A DNA stretch of 64,000 nucleotides from Cypionkella sp. (GTDB taxonomy: Bacteria > Pseudomonadota > Alphaproteobacteria > Rhodobacterales > Rhodobacteraceae). This document shows, one piece after another, positions 46,237-55,739 of this stretch (the first letter of the stretch is position 1; every line of letters begins with the position of its first letter). The notes under the pieces are model-generated. The model ran no database searches and had not been told where the DNA came from. It saw only the letters and a program-made list of their open reading frames with translations. Made by a program: the position numbers and the translations under genes. The stretch lies in assembly GCF_030652235.1 (NCBI RefSeq), contig NZ_JAUSBA010000040.1, positions 62,001-126,000 of the forward strand. Direction: 5' to 3'.

Positions 46237-48170
46237 ACCGGGCGTTCCTGGAGGCGTATAACCGTGAGTTGGCCCTGCTGTATGAGGGCGCGAAAGAGTT
46301 TGCCGAGGATTTCCCCGGCATTGCCGAGCGTTTGGGTGGGCTGACGCAAGACAACCTTGATCCGGCTGTGGCTGGTCTGTTGGAAGGTGCGGCGTTTATG
46401 GCTGCGCGGGTGCAGCTCAAGCTGGACACCGAGTTTGAGACGTTTACCGGCGAGTTGCTCGACCAGTTGCTACCGAATTTCATGGCCCCGACGCCCTCGG
46501 CTATCCTTGCGCAAGCCGATCCAAACTATGCCGAGGATGAGCTGGAGAAGGGCAAGAATTTTCCTGCCGGCGCCTATCTGGATGCCCGTTATGTCGACCG
46601 GGATCAGCGGATTTCCTGTCGTTTTCGGCTGTCTGCACCATTGACGCTTTGGCCGCTGCGGCTGACCACGGCGCGGTTTGTCTCTGGCCCGACCGGCTTT
46701 CAGGCGTTGGGGCTGGATGTGGGCGCGGATACGGCGGGGGGGGTAATCCTGTCGTTCCTGCGCCCCGAGTCCGTCGCCCAAAAGGATAAGCCCGGCAAGC
46801 CTGTCGCCGCCATTCAGGCAGACACTCTGCCAATTTACCTGACAGGTGATCTGGGCGAGCAGATCGCAGTTTATGAACATCTTTTCACCAACACCACCCG
46901 CGCCACCATCCGCTATCTTGATGCGCGCGGGGACCCGGTATTTCTGCGGCTGGAACCGGGTTGGCTGGATCAAATCGGCTTTGAAGATACCGAGGCGATC
47001 TTCCCCGAAGACACCCGCGTGTTCCGCGGCTTTACGCTGCTGCGCGAGTTTTTTCTGTTTCCGCAAAAGTTCTTGGGCTTTCGCCTGCAAGGTCTGCGCA
47101 AAGTGTTACCGCGCATCCCGGCGGCGGGTTTTGATCTGATGATCGAGATGAACGCGGTGCGCCCCAGCCTGCCCGCCCGGATTATGGCTGAGAATTTCCG
47201 CCTGTTCGCCGCCCCTGCGATCAACCTGTTTGAGGAAAACTGCGCGCAGGTGAAACTTGACACCCTGCGGCACGACTACCTTGTCAGCGCTGATTCCAGT
47301 CCCGCCTCACATTACGAAGTGCATCGGATTACTGAGGTTTTCGCCTATTACGCCGGGGTGAAAACCAAAATCCCGGTGCATCCTTTGTATGGGATGCCCG
47401 CCGATGTGATGGCCCCGCGTGAGGCGTTGTATTACACCGCCAAACAGCGCCCGCGCCGCCTGACCGCCAAGGAAAAGCGCTTTGGGCAGGTGCAGGGCTA
47501 TACTGGAACCGAAAGTTTCATCTCGATCTATGAACCGGGCCACTTGGACAGCGCCGAGCGGGTGAAGCGGTTGCAGATCAAGCTGCTGTGTTCGAATCGC
47601 CACTTGCCGCAATACCTGCCGATTGCCCAAGGTGGCGCGGATTTCCGGCTGAACGACGACACCGCGATCCCGCTGCGCTGTATCGCCGGGCCGACCAATC
47701 CGCGCGAATCGGTGCTGCAACTGGACGAAAGTGCGCCGCATCGTGCCAAGGCAGGCCCGGTGCATTGGCGGCTGATTTCGTTTCTGTCGCTGAATTTTCT
47801 GGGCTTAGATAACCGGGGCAGCCGGGATGAGGCAGCGGCGTTGCGCGAACTTTTGACCCTGTTCGCGGATGTCTCGGGCCAGATCACCGAGCGGCAGTTG
47901 CAGGGGTTAAAGGCGGTCACCAGCCGCCCCGTCACCCGCACCATCCAGCGCGCAGGCGGCTATCACGCGGCGCGCGGCACCGAAGTGACATTGCGGTTTG
48001 ATGAGCGGGCGTTTGAAGGCTCGGGGGTGTTTTTGCTGGGCGCGGTGTTGGATCGGTTTTTCGCCGAATATGCCAGCATCAACAGCTTTACCCAACTGGT
48101 GCTGACCTCTGACCAACGCGGCATGATCAAAACTTTCCCGCCGCGCACCGGGCAGGGACCGCTGCTATGA
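46233..48170 (+). CDS. tssF: T6SS baseplate protein TssF
   Basis: A 645-residue VasA/ImpG-type wedge subunit. Diagnostic N-terminus YNRELALLYEGAKEFAEDFPGIAERLGG followed by LLEGAAFMAARVQLKLD, and a C-terminal GTEVTLRFDERAFEGSGVFLLG block. Assembles with TssE, TssG and TssK into baseplate wedges. Overlaps both neighbours by 4 bases (ATGA). Confidence 0.95.
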   Translation: MNRAFLEAYNRELALLYEGAKEFAEDFPGIAERLGGLTQDNLDPAVAGLLEGAAFMAARVQLKLDTEFETFTGELLDQLLPNFMAPTPSAILAQADPNYAEDELEKGKNFPAGAYLDARYVDRDQRISCRFRLSAPLTLWPLRLTTARFVSGPTGFQALGLDVGADTAGGVILSFLRPESVAQKDKPGKPVAAIQADTLPIYLTGDLGEQIAVYEHLFTNTTRATIRYLDARGDPVFLRLEPGWLDQIGFEDTEAIFPEDTRVFRGFTLLREFFLFPQKFLGFRLQGLRKVLPRIPAAGFDLMIEMNAVRPSLPARIMAENFRLFAAPAINLFEENCAQVKLDTLRHDYLVSADSSPASHYEVHRITEVFAYYAGVKTKIPVHPLYGMPADVMAPREALYYTAKQRPRRLTAKEKRFGQVQGYTGTESFISIYEPGHLDSAERVKRLQIKLLCSNRHLPQYLPIAQGGADFRLNDDTAIPLRCIAGPTNPRESVLQLDESAPHRAKAGPVHWRLISFLSLNFLGLDNRGSRDEAAALRELLTLFADVSGQITERQLQGLKAVTSRPVTRTIQRAGGYHAARGTEVTLRFDERAFEGSGVFLLGAVLDRFFAEYASINSFTQLVLTSDQRGMIKTFPPRTGQGPLL

Positions 48171-49162
48171 GCCCGCGCCGGGATGACCTGAAAGCTGACC
48201 CCGCCGCATTTGGCTTTCTGGCGCTGCTGCGTGAGGTGGAACGCGGTCAGCCAGAGCGGCCAAGGATAGGGCGCAACGCCAACCTGCGCGAGGAAATCGT
48301 GCGGCTGGGGCAAGAACCGTTTCAGGCCTTCCCCGACCGCAACGTCAGCCAAGTGACGGAAAATACGGATGGAAAGCTGCGGATTCGGTCGAATTTCCTC
48401 GGCTATTTCGGTCCGCAGGGCGCTTTGCCGATGAACACCACGTCAGAAGTGTACCAGTGGTATATGTTCAAAGACGAGGCGTTTGTCCGCCTTGCCGACC
48501 TGTTCACCAACCGCTTTCAGCAGTTGTTCTTCCGGGCATGGTCGGACGCACGCGGCATCACCCAGTATGATCACCCCGGCGATGATCGGTTTCAAGGCTA
48601 TGTTGGCGCTGCGGTTGGGCTGGCCTCTCCGTCGTTGCAAGGCCGTGGCACGCTGCCGGATATGGCGCGGCTGCCCTTGGTCGGCATTGCGATGGCGCGG
48701 GTGAAAAGCCCGGTACGCTTGCGGCAGATTTTGGAAAGCCTGTGCGGCGTAAGCGTAGAGATTGAAGAAAACGTGCCCGTCTGGCTGGGGTTTGAACCTT
48801 TGGATTTGACCCGACTGGGGGCTGCGAATTCGGGACTGGGCCGCGATTGTCGGCTGGGCTCACGGGTGCAATCGGTGAATGAAAAAATTCGCGTCGCGGT
48901 GAAAACCGAAAGCCTGCCGCAGTATCAAAGCTTTCTGCCCGGTGGCTCTAGCTTTCAACGGCTGACCGAACTGCTGTTCAGCTATCTGGGGCATGAGACA
49001 GAGGTAGAGATCGCACCATCCCTGCCAGCCGATCAGATCAAGGGTGTCGCCTTGGGCAAAAGCGGCGCTTTGGGGTGGACGGGGTGGATCGCACCGCCTG
49101 CCGCCCCGCCCGGAACCTACCGATCCGATGCGGTTTTCGCCTCGGATCGCCGCCCCGCCTGA
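48167..49162 (+). CDS. tssG: T6SS baseplate protein TssG
   Basis: A 331-residue VasB/ImpH-type wedge subunit. It has the FGFLALLREVER-like opening (FLALLREVERG), then FLGYFGPQGALPMNTTSEVYQW and the FFNRFQQLFFRAWS-type block (FTNRFQQLFFRAWSDA). Overlaps tssF by 4 bases and is followed by tssH after 45 bases. Confidence 0.95.
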   Translation: MSPRRDDLKADPAAFGFLALLREVERGQPERPRIGRNANLREEIVRLGQEPFQAFPDRNVSQVTENTDGKLRIRSNFLGYFGPQGALPMNTTSEVYQWYMFKDEAFVRLADLFTNRFQQLFFRAWSDARGITQYDHPGDDRFQGYVGAAVGLASPSLQGRGTLPDMARLPLVGIAMARVKSPVRLRQILESLCGVSVEIEENVPVWLGFEPLDLTRLGAANSGLGRDCRLGSRVQSVNEKIRVAVKTESLPQYQSFLPGGSSFQRLTELLFSYLGHETEVEIAPSLPADQIKGVALGKSGALGWTGWIAPPAAPPGTYRSDAVFASDRRPA

Positions 49163-49207
49163 CTTCACACAGCCTGACATTTGAAAACTGATTTGAAGGG
49201 AAACACC

Positions 49208-51841
49208 ATGGCCGATATTAGCCTTGAGACCGTCGCCGGAAAGCTGAACCGGGTGGGGTATGACGCGTTTTTGCAATCTTTGCGCCACGCGAAAAATGAG
49301 GGCAACCGCAATGTGGAACTGTCGCATTGGCTGTTCCATATTGTGCAAAACCCGAAATCGGATATCTCGGCCACGCTGAACCATTTCAAACTGGACCGCG
49401 CCAAGCTGGAGCGTGATCTGGCTGCGGTGATCGACAGTTTCCGTAAAAATGCGACCGAAATGCCCTCTGTTTCGGAATCAATGACCACGGTGATGGATCA
49501 CGGCTGGCGCTATGCCACGCTGTTGTTTGGTGAAGCGCAGATCAGAACCGGGCATATTCTGGTGGCCGCGCTGAAGGATAAAGAGGCGCGCGCCAAGCTG
49601 GTGCAGATGTCGAAGGTGTTCGGCGAGATCAACCCCGATACTTTGGTGAATGAGGCGCGGGGGGCGTGGAAGGACAGCGACGAAGAAGACATGCGCCCGA
49701 TGGACGGCACCGGCATTGGCCGGGCGCAGGCCGGGGCTGCGGCGGCGGGGGCGGCCACGGGGACCACGGCGCTGGACCGGTTTGCGGTGGATATGACTGC
49801 CGTTGCGGCCAGCGGCAAGATGGACCCGATTGTGGGCCGCGATGAGGAAATCCGCCAGATCATCGACATTCTGCTGCGCCGCCGCCAGAACAACCCGATC
49901 CTAACCGGAGAGGCTGGGGTGGGTAAAACCGCCGTGGTGGAAGGCTTTGCGCAGCGCTTGGCTGCGGGCGATGTGCCGCCGAAATTGCAGGGCAACAAGC
50001 TTTACATGTTGGATTTGGGGCTGATGCAGGCCGGGGCCAGCATGAAGGGCGAATTTGAGCAGCGCCTGCGCTCGGTGATTGACGAGGTGCAGGGCAGCCC
50101 GGTGCCGATCATCCTGTTTATTGATGAAATCCACACGCTTATGGGCGCGGGCGGGGCGGCTGGCACGGGCGATGCGGCGAACCTTTTGAAGCCGGCTTTG
50201 GCGCGCGGCACGCTGCGCACCGTGGGGGCTACGACTTGGATGGAATATGCGAAATACTTCGAGAAAGACCCGGCGATGACCCGGCGTTTCCAGCCGATCA
50301 CCATTGACGAGCCCTCGATTGAGCGCGCCTGCTACATGCTGCGCGGTATCTTGGCCCCGATGGAAAAGCACCATGGCGTGCGGATTTCCGACGAGGCTGT
50401 GGTGGCCGCGGTGAACCTTTCGGCGCGCTATATCCCGTCGCGGCAGCTGCCCGACAAGGCGGTGTCTTTGCTGGATACCGCCTGCGCGCGGGTGGCGATC
50501 AGCCAATCGACCACACCCGCCAAGGTGCAAGATCTGCGGGTGAAAATTCAGGCTTTGGTGTCAGAAATCGCCGCCAAGGAATCGCAGCGCGATCTGGGCG
50601 AAGTGAACGAGGACCGCATTCAGGAAGCACAGGCCGAACAAGCGGTGGCCGAAGGCGAATTAGCCGTCACCGAGGCGATGTATAGTGGCGAAAAGGCGAT
50701 GGTCGATGAGATTTTGGCCCTGCGCGCGTCATTGACCGAAGACGGCGCCGATACCGCGACGCTGCGCGGCCAGCTTGCGGGCAAGATGACCGGGCTAGAA
50801 GAAACCAAGCCGGATGATCGGATGGTGTATAGCCACGTTGACGAGCAATCGGTGGCCTCGATCATCTCGGATTGGACCGGGATTCCCGCCGGGCGGATGG
50901 TTTCGGACGAATTGCAGATGATCCTGACGCTGGGCGATCGGCTGAAGGAACGGGTGATCGGGCAGGATCACGGGCTAGAGATGATCGCTAAGCGGATAGA
51001 GACATCCTCTGCCAAACTGTCAAACCCGAACAAGCCGATTGGGGTGTTCATGCTCTGCGGGCCTTCGGGGGTTGGTAAAACCGAAACCGCGCTGGCTTTG
51101 GCAGAGGCGGTTTATGGCGGCGAGCAGAATATCATCACCATCAACATGAGCGAATTCCAAGAGGCGCATACTGTTTCCCTGCTGAAAGGCGCGCCCCCCG
51201 GCTATGTCGGTTACGGCGAAGGTGGGCGGCTGACAGAAGCGGTGCGGCGCAAACCGCATTCGGTGGTGCTGCTGGATGAGATCGAAAAGGCACATTCTGA
51301 TGTGCACGAGCTGTTCTTTCAGGTGTTCGACAAGGGCATCATGGAAGATGGCTCGGGGCGGTCGATCAACTTCAAGAACACGCTGATCCTGCTGACCAGC
51401 AATGTCGGCACCGAAGTGATCATGGATATGGCCGAAAAGGGCGAAACCAAACCTGCGGTTGAAGATCTGACCGAGGCGATGAAGCCCCATCTGACCCGCG
51501 TGTTCCCGCCTGCCCTGCTGGGCCGCATCGTGACGATCCCGTATTTCCCGCTGTCTGCCGATGTTCTGGCCGGGATCGTGAAGCTGAAGCTGAAAGCCAT
51601 CGTGCGGCGGATGAAGGAAAACCATGGCGCGGTGATGACGGTTTCGCCCGAGGTGATGGCCTATATCGTTGATCAGTGCAAAGACCCGGATTCGGGTGGC
51701 CGCATGGTTGACAACATCATCACCAACACGATTTTGCCGGACCTGAGCCGTGAGGTTCTGTCGCGCATGGTGTCGCAGACCGAGATGAAAACCGTGGAAA
51801 TCGTGATGAAAGATGGCAAGATCGGCTATGAATTTGGCTGA
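49208..51841 (+). CDS. tssH: T6SS sheath disassembly ATPase ClpV (TssH)
   Basis: An 877-residue AAA+ ATPase. ATG 49208 follows AAGGGAAA; an in-frame ATG 27 bases earlier lacks support. N-terminal ClpV-type domain (about 1-150), first AAA module with Walker A GEAGVGKT at 234-241 and Walker B ILFIDEIHT, a coiled middle domain, second AAA module with Walker A GPSGVGKT at 618-625 and VVLLDEIEKAH. ClpV unfolds contracted TssB/C sheath for reuse. It is the last T6SS gene; a hairpin lies ~105 bases after its stop. Confidence 0.97.
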   Translation: MADISLETVAGKLNRVGYDAFLQSLRHAKNEGNRNVELSHWLFHIVQNPKSDISATLNHFKLDRAKLERDLAAVIDSFRKNATEMPSVSESMTTVMDHGWRYATLLFGEAQIRTGHILVAALKDKEARAKLVQMSKVFGEINPDTLVNEARGAWKDSDEEDMRPMDGTGIGRAQAGAAAAGAATGTTALDRFAVDMTAVAASGKMDPIVGRDEEIRQIIDILLRRRQNNPILTGEAGVGKTAVVEGFAQRLAAGDVPPKLQGNKLYMLDLGLMQAGASMKGEFEQRLRSVIDEVQGSPVPIILFIDEIHTLMGAGGAAGTGDAANLLKPALARGTLRTVGATTWMEYAKYFEKDPAMTRRFQPITIDEPSIERACYMLRGILAPMEKHHGVRISDEAVVAAVNLSARYIPSRQLPDKAVSLLDTACARVAISQSTTPAKVQDLRVKIQALVSEIAAKESQRDLGEVNEDRIQEAQAEQAVAEGELAVTEAMYSGEKAMVDEILALRASLTEDGADTATLRGQLAGKMTGLEETKPDDRMVYSHVDEQSVASIISDWTGIPAGRMVSDELQMILTLGDRLKERVIGQDHGLEMIAKRIETSSAKLSNPNKPIGVFMLCGPSGVGKTETALALAEAVYGGEQNIITINMSEFQEAHTVSLLKGAPPGYVGYGEGGRLTEAVRRKPHSVVLLDEIEKAHSDVHELFFQVFDKGIMEDGSGRSINFKNTLILLTSNVGTEVIMDMAEKGETKPAVEDLTEAMKPHLTRVFPPALLGRIVTIPYFPLSADVLAGIVKLKLKAIVRRMKENHGAVMTVSPEVMAYIVDQCKDPDSGGRMVDNIITNTILPDLSREVLSRMVSQTEMKTVEIVMKDGKIGYEFG

Positions 51842-51923
51842 GCAGCGCTGCGTTCAAGCACGCAGCCTACCTGCCGACTGTTCTTCCCCGCGGGGAATGA
51901 CTTGTATGGTTTGATAGCGTGAC

Positions 51924-51937
51924 CACAACATGTTGTG
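51924..51937. promoter_or_regulatory. 14-bp perfect palindrome
   Basis: CACAACATGTTGTG is its own reverse complement with no spacer. It lies between convergent genes, where an operator would be unexpected, so it may be a protein-binding site of another kind or part of the T6SS 3' end. Confidence 0.4.
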
Positions 51938-51946
51938 TCTCCCCAG

Positions 51947-51970
51947 CGCCAGCCTTTGAAAGGGCTGGCG
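51947..51970 (+). terminator. Hairpin at the 3' end of the T6SS cluster
   Basis: 8-bp arms CGCCAGCC and GGCTGGCG with an 8-base loop, followed by TCTTGGTTT. Likely terminator of the T6SS transcript, and possibly used from the other side by the convergent gene. Confidence 0.55.
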
Positions 51971-52186
51971 TCTTGGTTTCCGTAAAAACCCGGCCGTGCG
52001 GGCCGATTTAAGCCAAGATACCGCGAAATGGATGTTCACAAAGCCAAACCCCAGACGGCGCTCCATCGCGCATACCCACAACATCTTGGGGAAGATCACC
52101 CCGAAATCAGTCAAAACCACAAGCGTCTCCCAGCTGGGAAACGGATCAAGCGCGGATTGCGCCGTGTTAGATCACACCCATCCCGC

Positions 52187-54445
52187 CTAAATTGGCGTGC
52201 CCAATAACCCCGCGATGATCTTCTGATAGGCCAGAACCTCGGGCGGGGTGGCGGCGACGGCGGGCAGGCTGGCACCCCCCTTGCGGCTCATCTTCAACTC
52301 GGCCCATTCCTTGACATAGGCAATCGTGCGGCCCGCAAGGAACGGGTTGGCCTTGACCACCCCTGCCCCCATCACATCGGCGACAAGTTGATCATCCTGC
52401 GCGCTTAGCACCATATTCGCGCCTTCGGCCCCCAGGAAATGGCACAGATATAGCCGCCCGGCGGTGATGTCATGGCCGCGCGCGCGCAGATAGCTTTCGC
52501 CTTCGCGCGCCAAGGCGGTGACCATATCGCGGCTGATGGTGGGATCGGTGCGCAGCGCCAGAAGGCTGGCGCGGTCCATCGTGCTGGCCAGATCGGGGCG
52601 GTATTGCTGCATCATCCGCAGCCATGTGCTTTCGATGAATTGCCCCAGACCCACGGCGCTGGACAGTGGATTGGCGGCATCGGCGCGGCCGCCCGATTCG
52701 ACGCGGATGATCTGATCGACCAGCACTTCCACCGCCGAGCCGCCACCATCCGCCACCACAGTCATCCCGCCGACCAGCGGATCCTCGGCCACGCCCCTCT
52801 CATAAAGCTCAAAATGCAGATGCGGTCCGGTTGATTGCCCGGTGGTGCCGATATAGCCGATCAACTGGCCTGCGCTTACGGCCATGCCCGCCTTGATGCC
52901 ATCGGCAAAGGCGCTTAGATGCGCATAGCGGGTTTCCAGATTGCCGGGGTGCGTGATCTTGATCAGGTTGCCATAGGTGCCACCATCGCCCGCCGCAAGA
53001 ATGGTGCCGCCAAAGGCCGCGACCACCGGGGTGCCGACGGGGGCGGCCCAATCGGTGCCTTTGTGCAGCTTTAGCACCTTGAGGATCGGGTGCATCCGGG
53101 GGCCGAAGCGTGAGGTCAAAACGCCTTTAGCGGGGGTGACAAAGCCCGCGCGCAATGACACACCCCCGCCCGCAGCCCCGCCACCGCCGCTGGTGCCGGG
53201 ACCAAAGCAGGTGTAATCCTCTTTGCCTGCGGGCTTGTAGACATGACATTCCAGCAGCTTGCCCTCGCCCTTGATGGCAGCATAAAGCACCTGACCGGGG
53301 CCAAAGCCGCCGCGGCCTGCATCGCGCGAATAGAGCAGGGTCATCTTGTCGCCGGGGGCGGCGAAGCTATCCATGTCAAAGGCTTGACTCATCATCACAA
53401 TGGTTTCGGCCACCACAGCCGAGGGCACGCCGTTGCGGATGGCCGCCGAATAGAACGCATCCAGCATCCGGTATTTGCGGCTGGTATCCACATCCGCCGC
53501 CACCTGATCACCGGCAAAGCTGAACAGATCTTCTTCCACCCACGGATCGGCAGAGGTCACCACATTGCCCGCATCATTCAGCGCGACCGAGCCGAAATAA
53601 TCGGTTTTGGTGTAAAGCGAAGCCTGCACCGGCACCATCACACCCGAACGGTTTGCCGCCCGCATGGCCAGAATTTTCCCCGGCCCCAAGCTGCCAAATT
53701 CGGGCACCAACAGCGCTGCGGCATCCGCAAAGCGTTTGCCGGCAGCGGCGTCCATGCCGTTCGCGGTCATCAGGCCAGCCAGATCGGTGGTGTCTTTCAG
53801 CCGCAGAAAAGTGTCCTGATAGGGCAGCTTGCGTTGCGCTTCCGGCAGGATGAAATTTACGCTGGTGGTGTTCTCGATCCGGGTTTTGACATAGGTTTCC
53901 GGCGTGGTGGTGCCATCCATGTTTTCGCCCCAGCTGGCATCGCCATCGGCGACGACAATGGTTTCGGCCGGCTGTTCGGATGGCACCTGGGCCTTCGGTA
54001 TGGCGGTAGGAGCGCTGCGTTGAGCTTGGAAATAGGCGAAGTCCTCGCGGCTGGAGGGCAGAGTGGTGATCAATTTTTCTTCGCCGGTGATCAGATCATC
54101 CCTTAGCAAAGACAGCTCATCCCCGGCGCGATCTGCTGGAATATCTATCGGTCGCAGCAGCAGCTTGGTTTTCTGCGCAGCCCCGGTGTCAAAGCGCAGC
54201 ACCATCGGATCGCCCGCAAGATCGACAAAGGCCGAGACATAGGCGGCAGGCGCGGTATCATCGGCCACATCCACCGGATTTTCCGGCGTGCCGACCGTCA
54301 CGACACCGCCAAGATACAACGCCACCGCCACGCCACAAACCGCCACCAGCCCCGCGATCCATAGCACTGCGCGCACAGCGGCGGCATTGCTGCGCCGCTG
54401 CGCAGATCGGTCGCGCGCCGCTTTGAACCGGGGGTCGATTTCCAT
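52187..54445 (-). CDS. Membrane-anchored M23 endopeptidase fused to lytic transglycosylase domain
   Basis: A 752-residue protein with one N-terminal membrane helix (about 25-48), a long periplasmic region, an M23 peptidase domain (about 430-555) and a C-terminal SLT-like domain (about 575-690). M23 zinc and catalytic residues are complete: His461 and Asp465 (HKGTD), His509 (YAHL), His542 and His544 (PHLHFE). The transglycosylase glutamate is Glu583 in RVESGG, followed by GLGQF. The fusion could cut both peptide and glycan bonds of peptidoglycan. Position beside tssH suggests it opens the wall for the T6SS apparatus, as wall hydrolases do in Acinetobacter and E. coli T6SS; it might also be an ordinary wall enzyme. 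Confidence 0.88.
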   Translation of the reverse strand: MEIDPRFKAARDRSAQRRSNAAAVRAVLWIAGLVAVCGVAVALYLGGVVTVGTPENPVDVADDTAPAAYVSAFVDLAGDPMVLRFDTGAAQKTKLLLRPIDIPADRAGDELSLLRDDLITGEEKLITTLPSSREDFAYFQAQRSAPTAIPKAQVPSEQPAETIVVADGDASWGENMDGTTTPETYVKTRIENTTSVNFILPEAQRKLPYQDTFLRLKDTTDLAGLMTANGMDAAAGKRFADAAALLVPEFGSLGPGKILAMRAANRSGVMVPVQASLYTKTDYFGSVALNDAGNVVTSADPWVEEDLFSFAGDQVAADVDTSRKYRMLDAFYSAAIRNGVPSAVVAETIVMMSQAFDMDSFAAPGDKMTLLYSRDAGRGGFGPGQVLYAAIKGEGKLLECHVYKPAGKEDYTCFGPGTSGGGGAAGGGVSLRAGFVTPAKGVLTSRFGPRMHPILKVLKLHKGTDWAAPVGTPVVAAFGGTILAAGDGGTYGNLIKITHPGNLETRYAHLSAFADGIKAGMAVSAGQLIGYIGTTGQSTGPHLHFELYERGVAEDPLVGGMTVVADGGGSAVEVLVDQIIRVESGGRADAANPLSSAVGLGQFIESTWLRMMQQYRPDLASTMDRASLLALRTDPTISRDMVTALAREGESYLRARGHDITAGRLYLCHFLGAEGANMVLSAQDDQLVADVMGAGVVKANPFLAGRTIAYVKEWAELKMSRKGGASLPAVAATPPEVLAYQKIIAGLLGTPI

Positions 54446-54614
54446 GCCAACCTTGCTGGAATAAGCTGAAATCGCGTAGATGAACTACGCCAAACCTAGC
54501 GCAGCGCAATCGAACTGGCTAGCGGCTCAAAACCCCGGAAACTTGTCTGAATTTATCATCCTCTGTGCTCAAATAGCTTCGGGGTGAGGCCGCAGGCCAA
54601 GCCGCAGAAAGCCG

Positions 54615-55013
54615 CTACTGCGTTGCCGCCAAAAACAACGTCCACCTTTGGGTTTTCAGCGTATCAACCTCGATAAACCCCGCCGAAATATCGCCGCGCG
54701 ACCAACATTCCGAAATCCCCCGGATTGAAAACTTGCGCGGTGAGACGCACATCTGCGTCGTGCCGTTCAGGATTGGCTGGCCGAATACGTCTTGCGCATA
54801 AAGGTAGATGTAGCGGCTGGTCAGTTCTTCCTTGATCACATTGGCGCATTGGTTTGGGCCGATGGTCCACCAACCTTCGGTCTGAAACGCGCCCTCAACG
54901 TCTTGGCCGATGGCGACGTTGACCACATCGAAACTTTGATTGCAGACGGCAAATTCCGCCGCCGCTGGGGTGGCGAGGCAGAGGCCGATAAGCAGGGGCA
55001 AAGCGCGGATCAT
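54615..55013 (-). CDS. DUF1036 domain-containing periplasmic protein
   Basis: A 132-residue secreted protein: signal peptide of about 20 residues ending PAAAEF, then a DUF1036 domain with FAVCNQSFDVVNVAIG, GWWTIGPNQCANV and four cysteines that could form disulfides. The family is small, common in alphaproteobacteria and without known function. The upstream 169 bases to the M23 gene hold no gene. The start is 120 bases from the divergent broken gene. Confidence 0.8.
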   Translation of the reverse strand: MIRALPLLIGLCLATPAAAEFAVCNQSFDVVNVAIGQDVEGAFQTEGWWTIGPNQCANVIKEELTSRYIYLYAQDVFGQPILNGTTQMCVSPRKFSIRGISECWSRGDISAGFIEVDTLKTQRWTLFLAATQ

Positions 55014-55133
55014 GGGCGCAGCATAGCCGCCCCGCATCACGCCGCAAAGTGGCAAGCGGCGACTTCGTCTGTCGCAATCGCATCGGACAGGCCGCGCGAT
55101 CCTTGCCACGCTGGCCGCAACCAAGCAGCCGCC

Positions 55134-55725
55134 ATGCAGATCAAAGCCATCCGCGCCACGCCCGTGCTGATCCCGCTGGAGGCACCTTACCTTTGGTCTT
55201 ATGGCGCGCTGGCTGGCTTTACCAAGACGATTGTCGAGGTGGAAACCTCGGATGGTCTGGTCGGCATTGCCGAAGCCCCCAGCCATGGCTCTGCCGCGAT
55301 CATCGCGCGGATGGCCGAGGCTTTGGTGGGCCATGATCCGCTGGATATGGCGGGGCTGGAGCGGCGGATTTTCGGCGATGCTGCGGTTTGTGTCGGCCTG
55401 CACGGGGGCTGGCATTGATTTCTGGTGCTATTCTGGCGGATCGGGACTGGAAACCGCCGCCTATCTGCACGCCTGCGCCGCCCATCCGCATATCCGCGAG
55501 CCGAACCAATCTTTGCTGCGCCAGCAGCCGCATGATGTGATCGCGGAAGGGCCATTCAGCCCGAAGAACAACCACGTCGCTTTGCCGAAGGGGCCCGGCC
55601 TAGGCGTGACGCTGGATGCGGATCGCATCGCCTATTGCGCGCGCCTGTTGGTGGAAAACGGCGTGCCGAATAAATACCACGACCCCGCTGCTCCGGGGCA
55701 GATGCGGCGGATGCGGCGGATGCCT
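55134..55725 (+). pseudogene. Decayed mandelate racemase/muconate-lactonizing enzyme (enolase superfamily)
   Basis: ATG 55134 begins a typical N-terminal capping domain (TPVLIPLEAPYLWSYGAL, then VEVETSDGLVGIAEAP) that stops at 55418. A second frame, about 55408-55725, continues with the C-terminal part of the same family (GIDFWCYSGG, LPKGPGLGVTLD, NKYHDPAAPG). The roughly 170 middle residues that hold the barrel and its metal ligands are missing and the frame is shifted. So this is a deleted, frameshifted remnant of an acid-sugar dehydratase-like enzyme. Confidence 0.75.
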
Positions 55726-55739
55726 TTGGTTCAAGCCTT

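Larger units (their letters stand above)
51842..52186. other. Intergenic region between convergent tssH and the M23/LT gene
   Basis: About 345 bases with no credible gene; a 64-codon open frame at 51996-52190 lacks a ribosome site and family features. It holds a 14-bp perfect palindrome CACAACATGTTGTG (51924-51937), a hairpin at 51947-51970 and a 12-bp perfect palindrome TCCCAGCTGGGA (52128-52139). Its base composition is more AT-rich than the flanking genes. Confidence 0.6.

Noticed and set aside
51996-52190. 64-codon open frame in the gap after tssH
   Set aside because: No ribosome site, basic and featureless, runs into the convergent gene; treated as chance.
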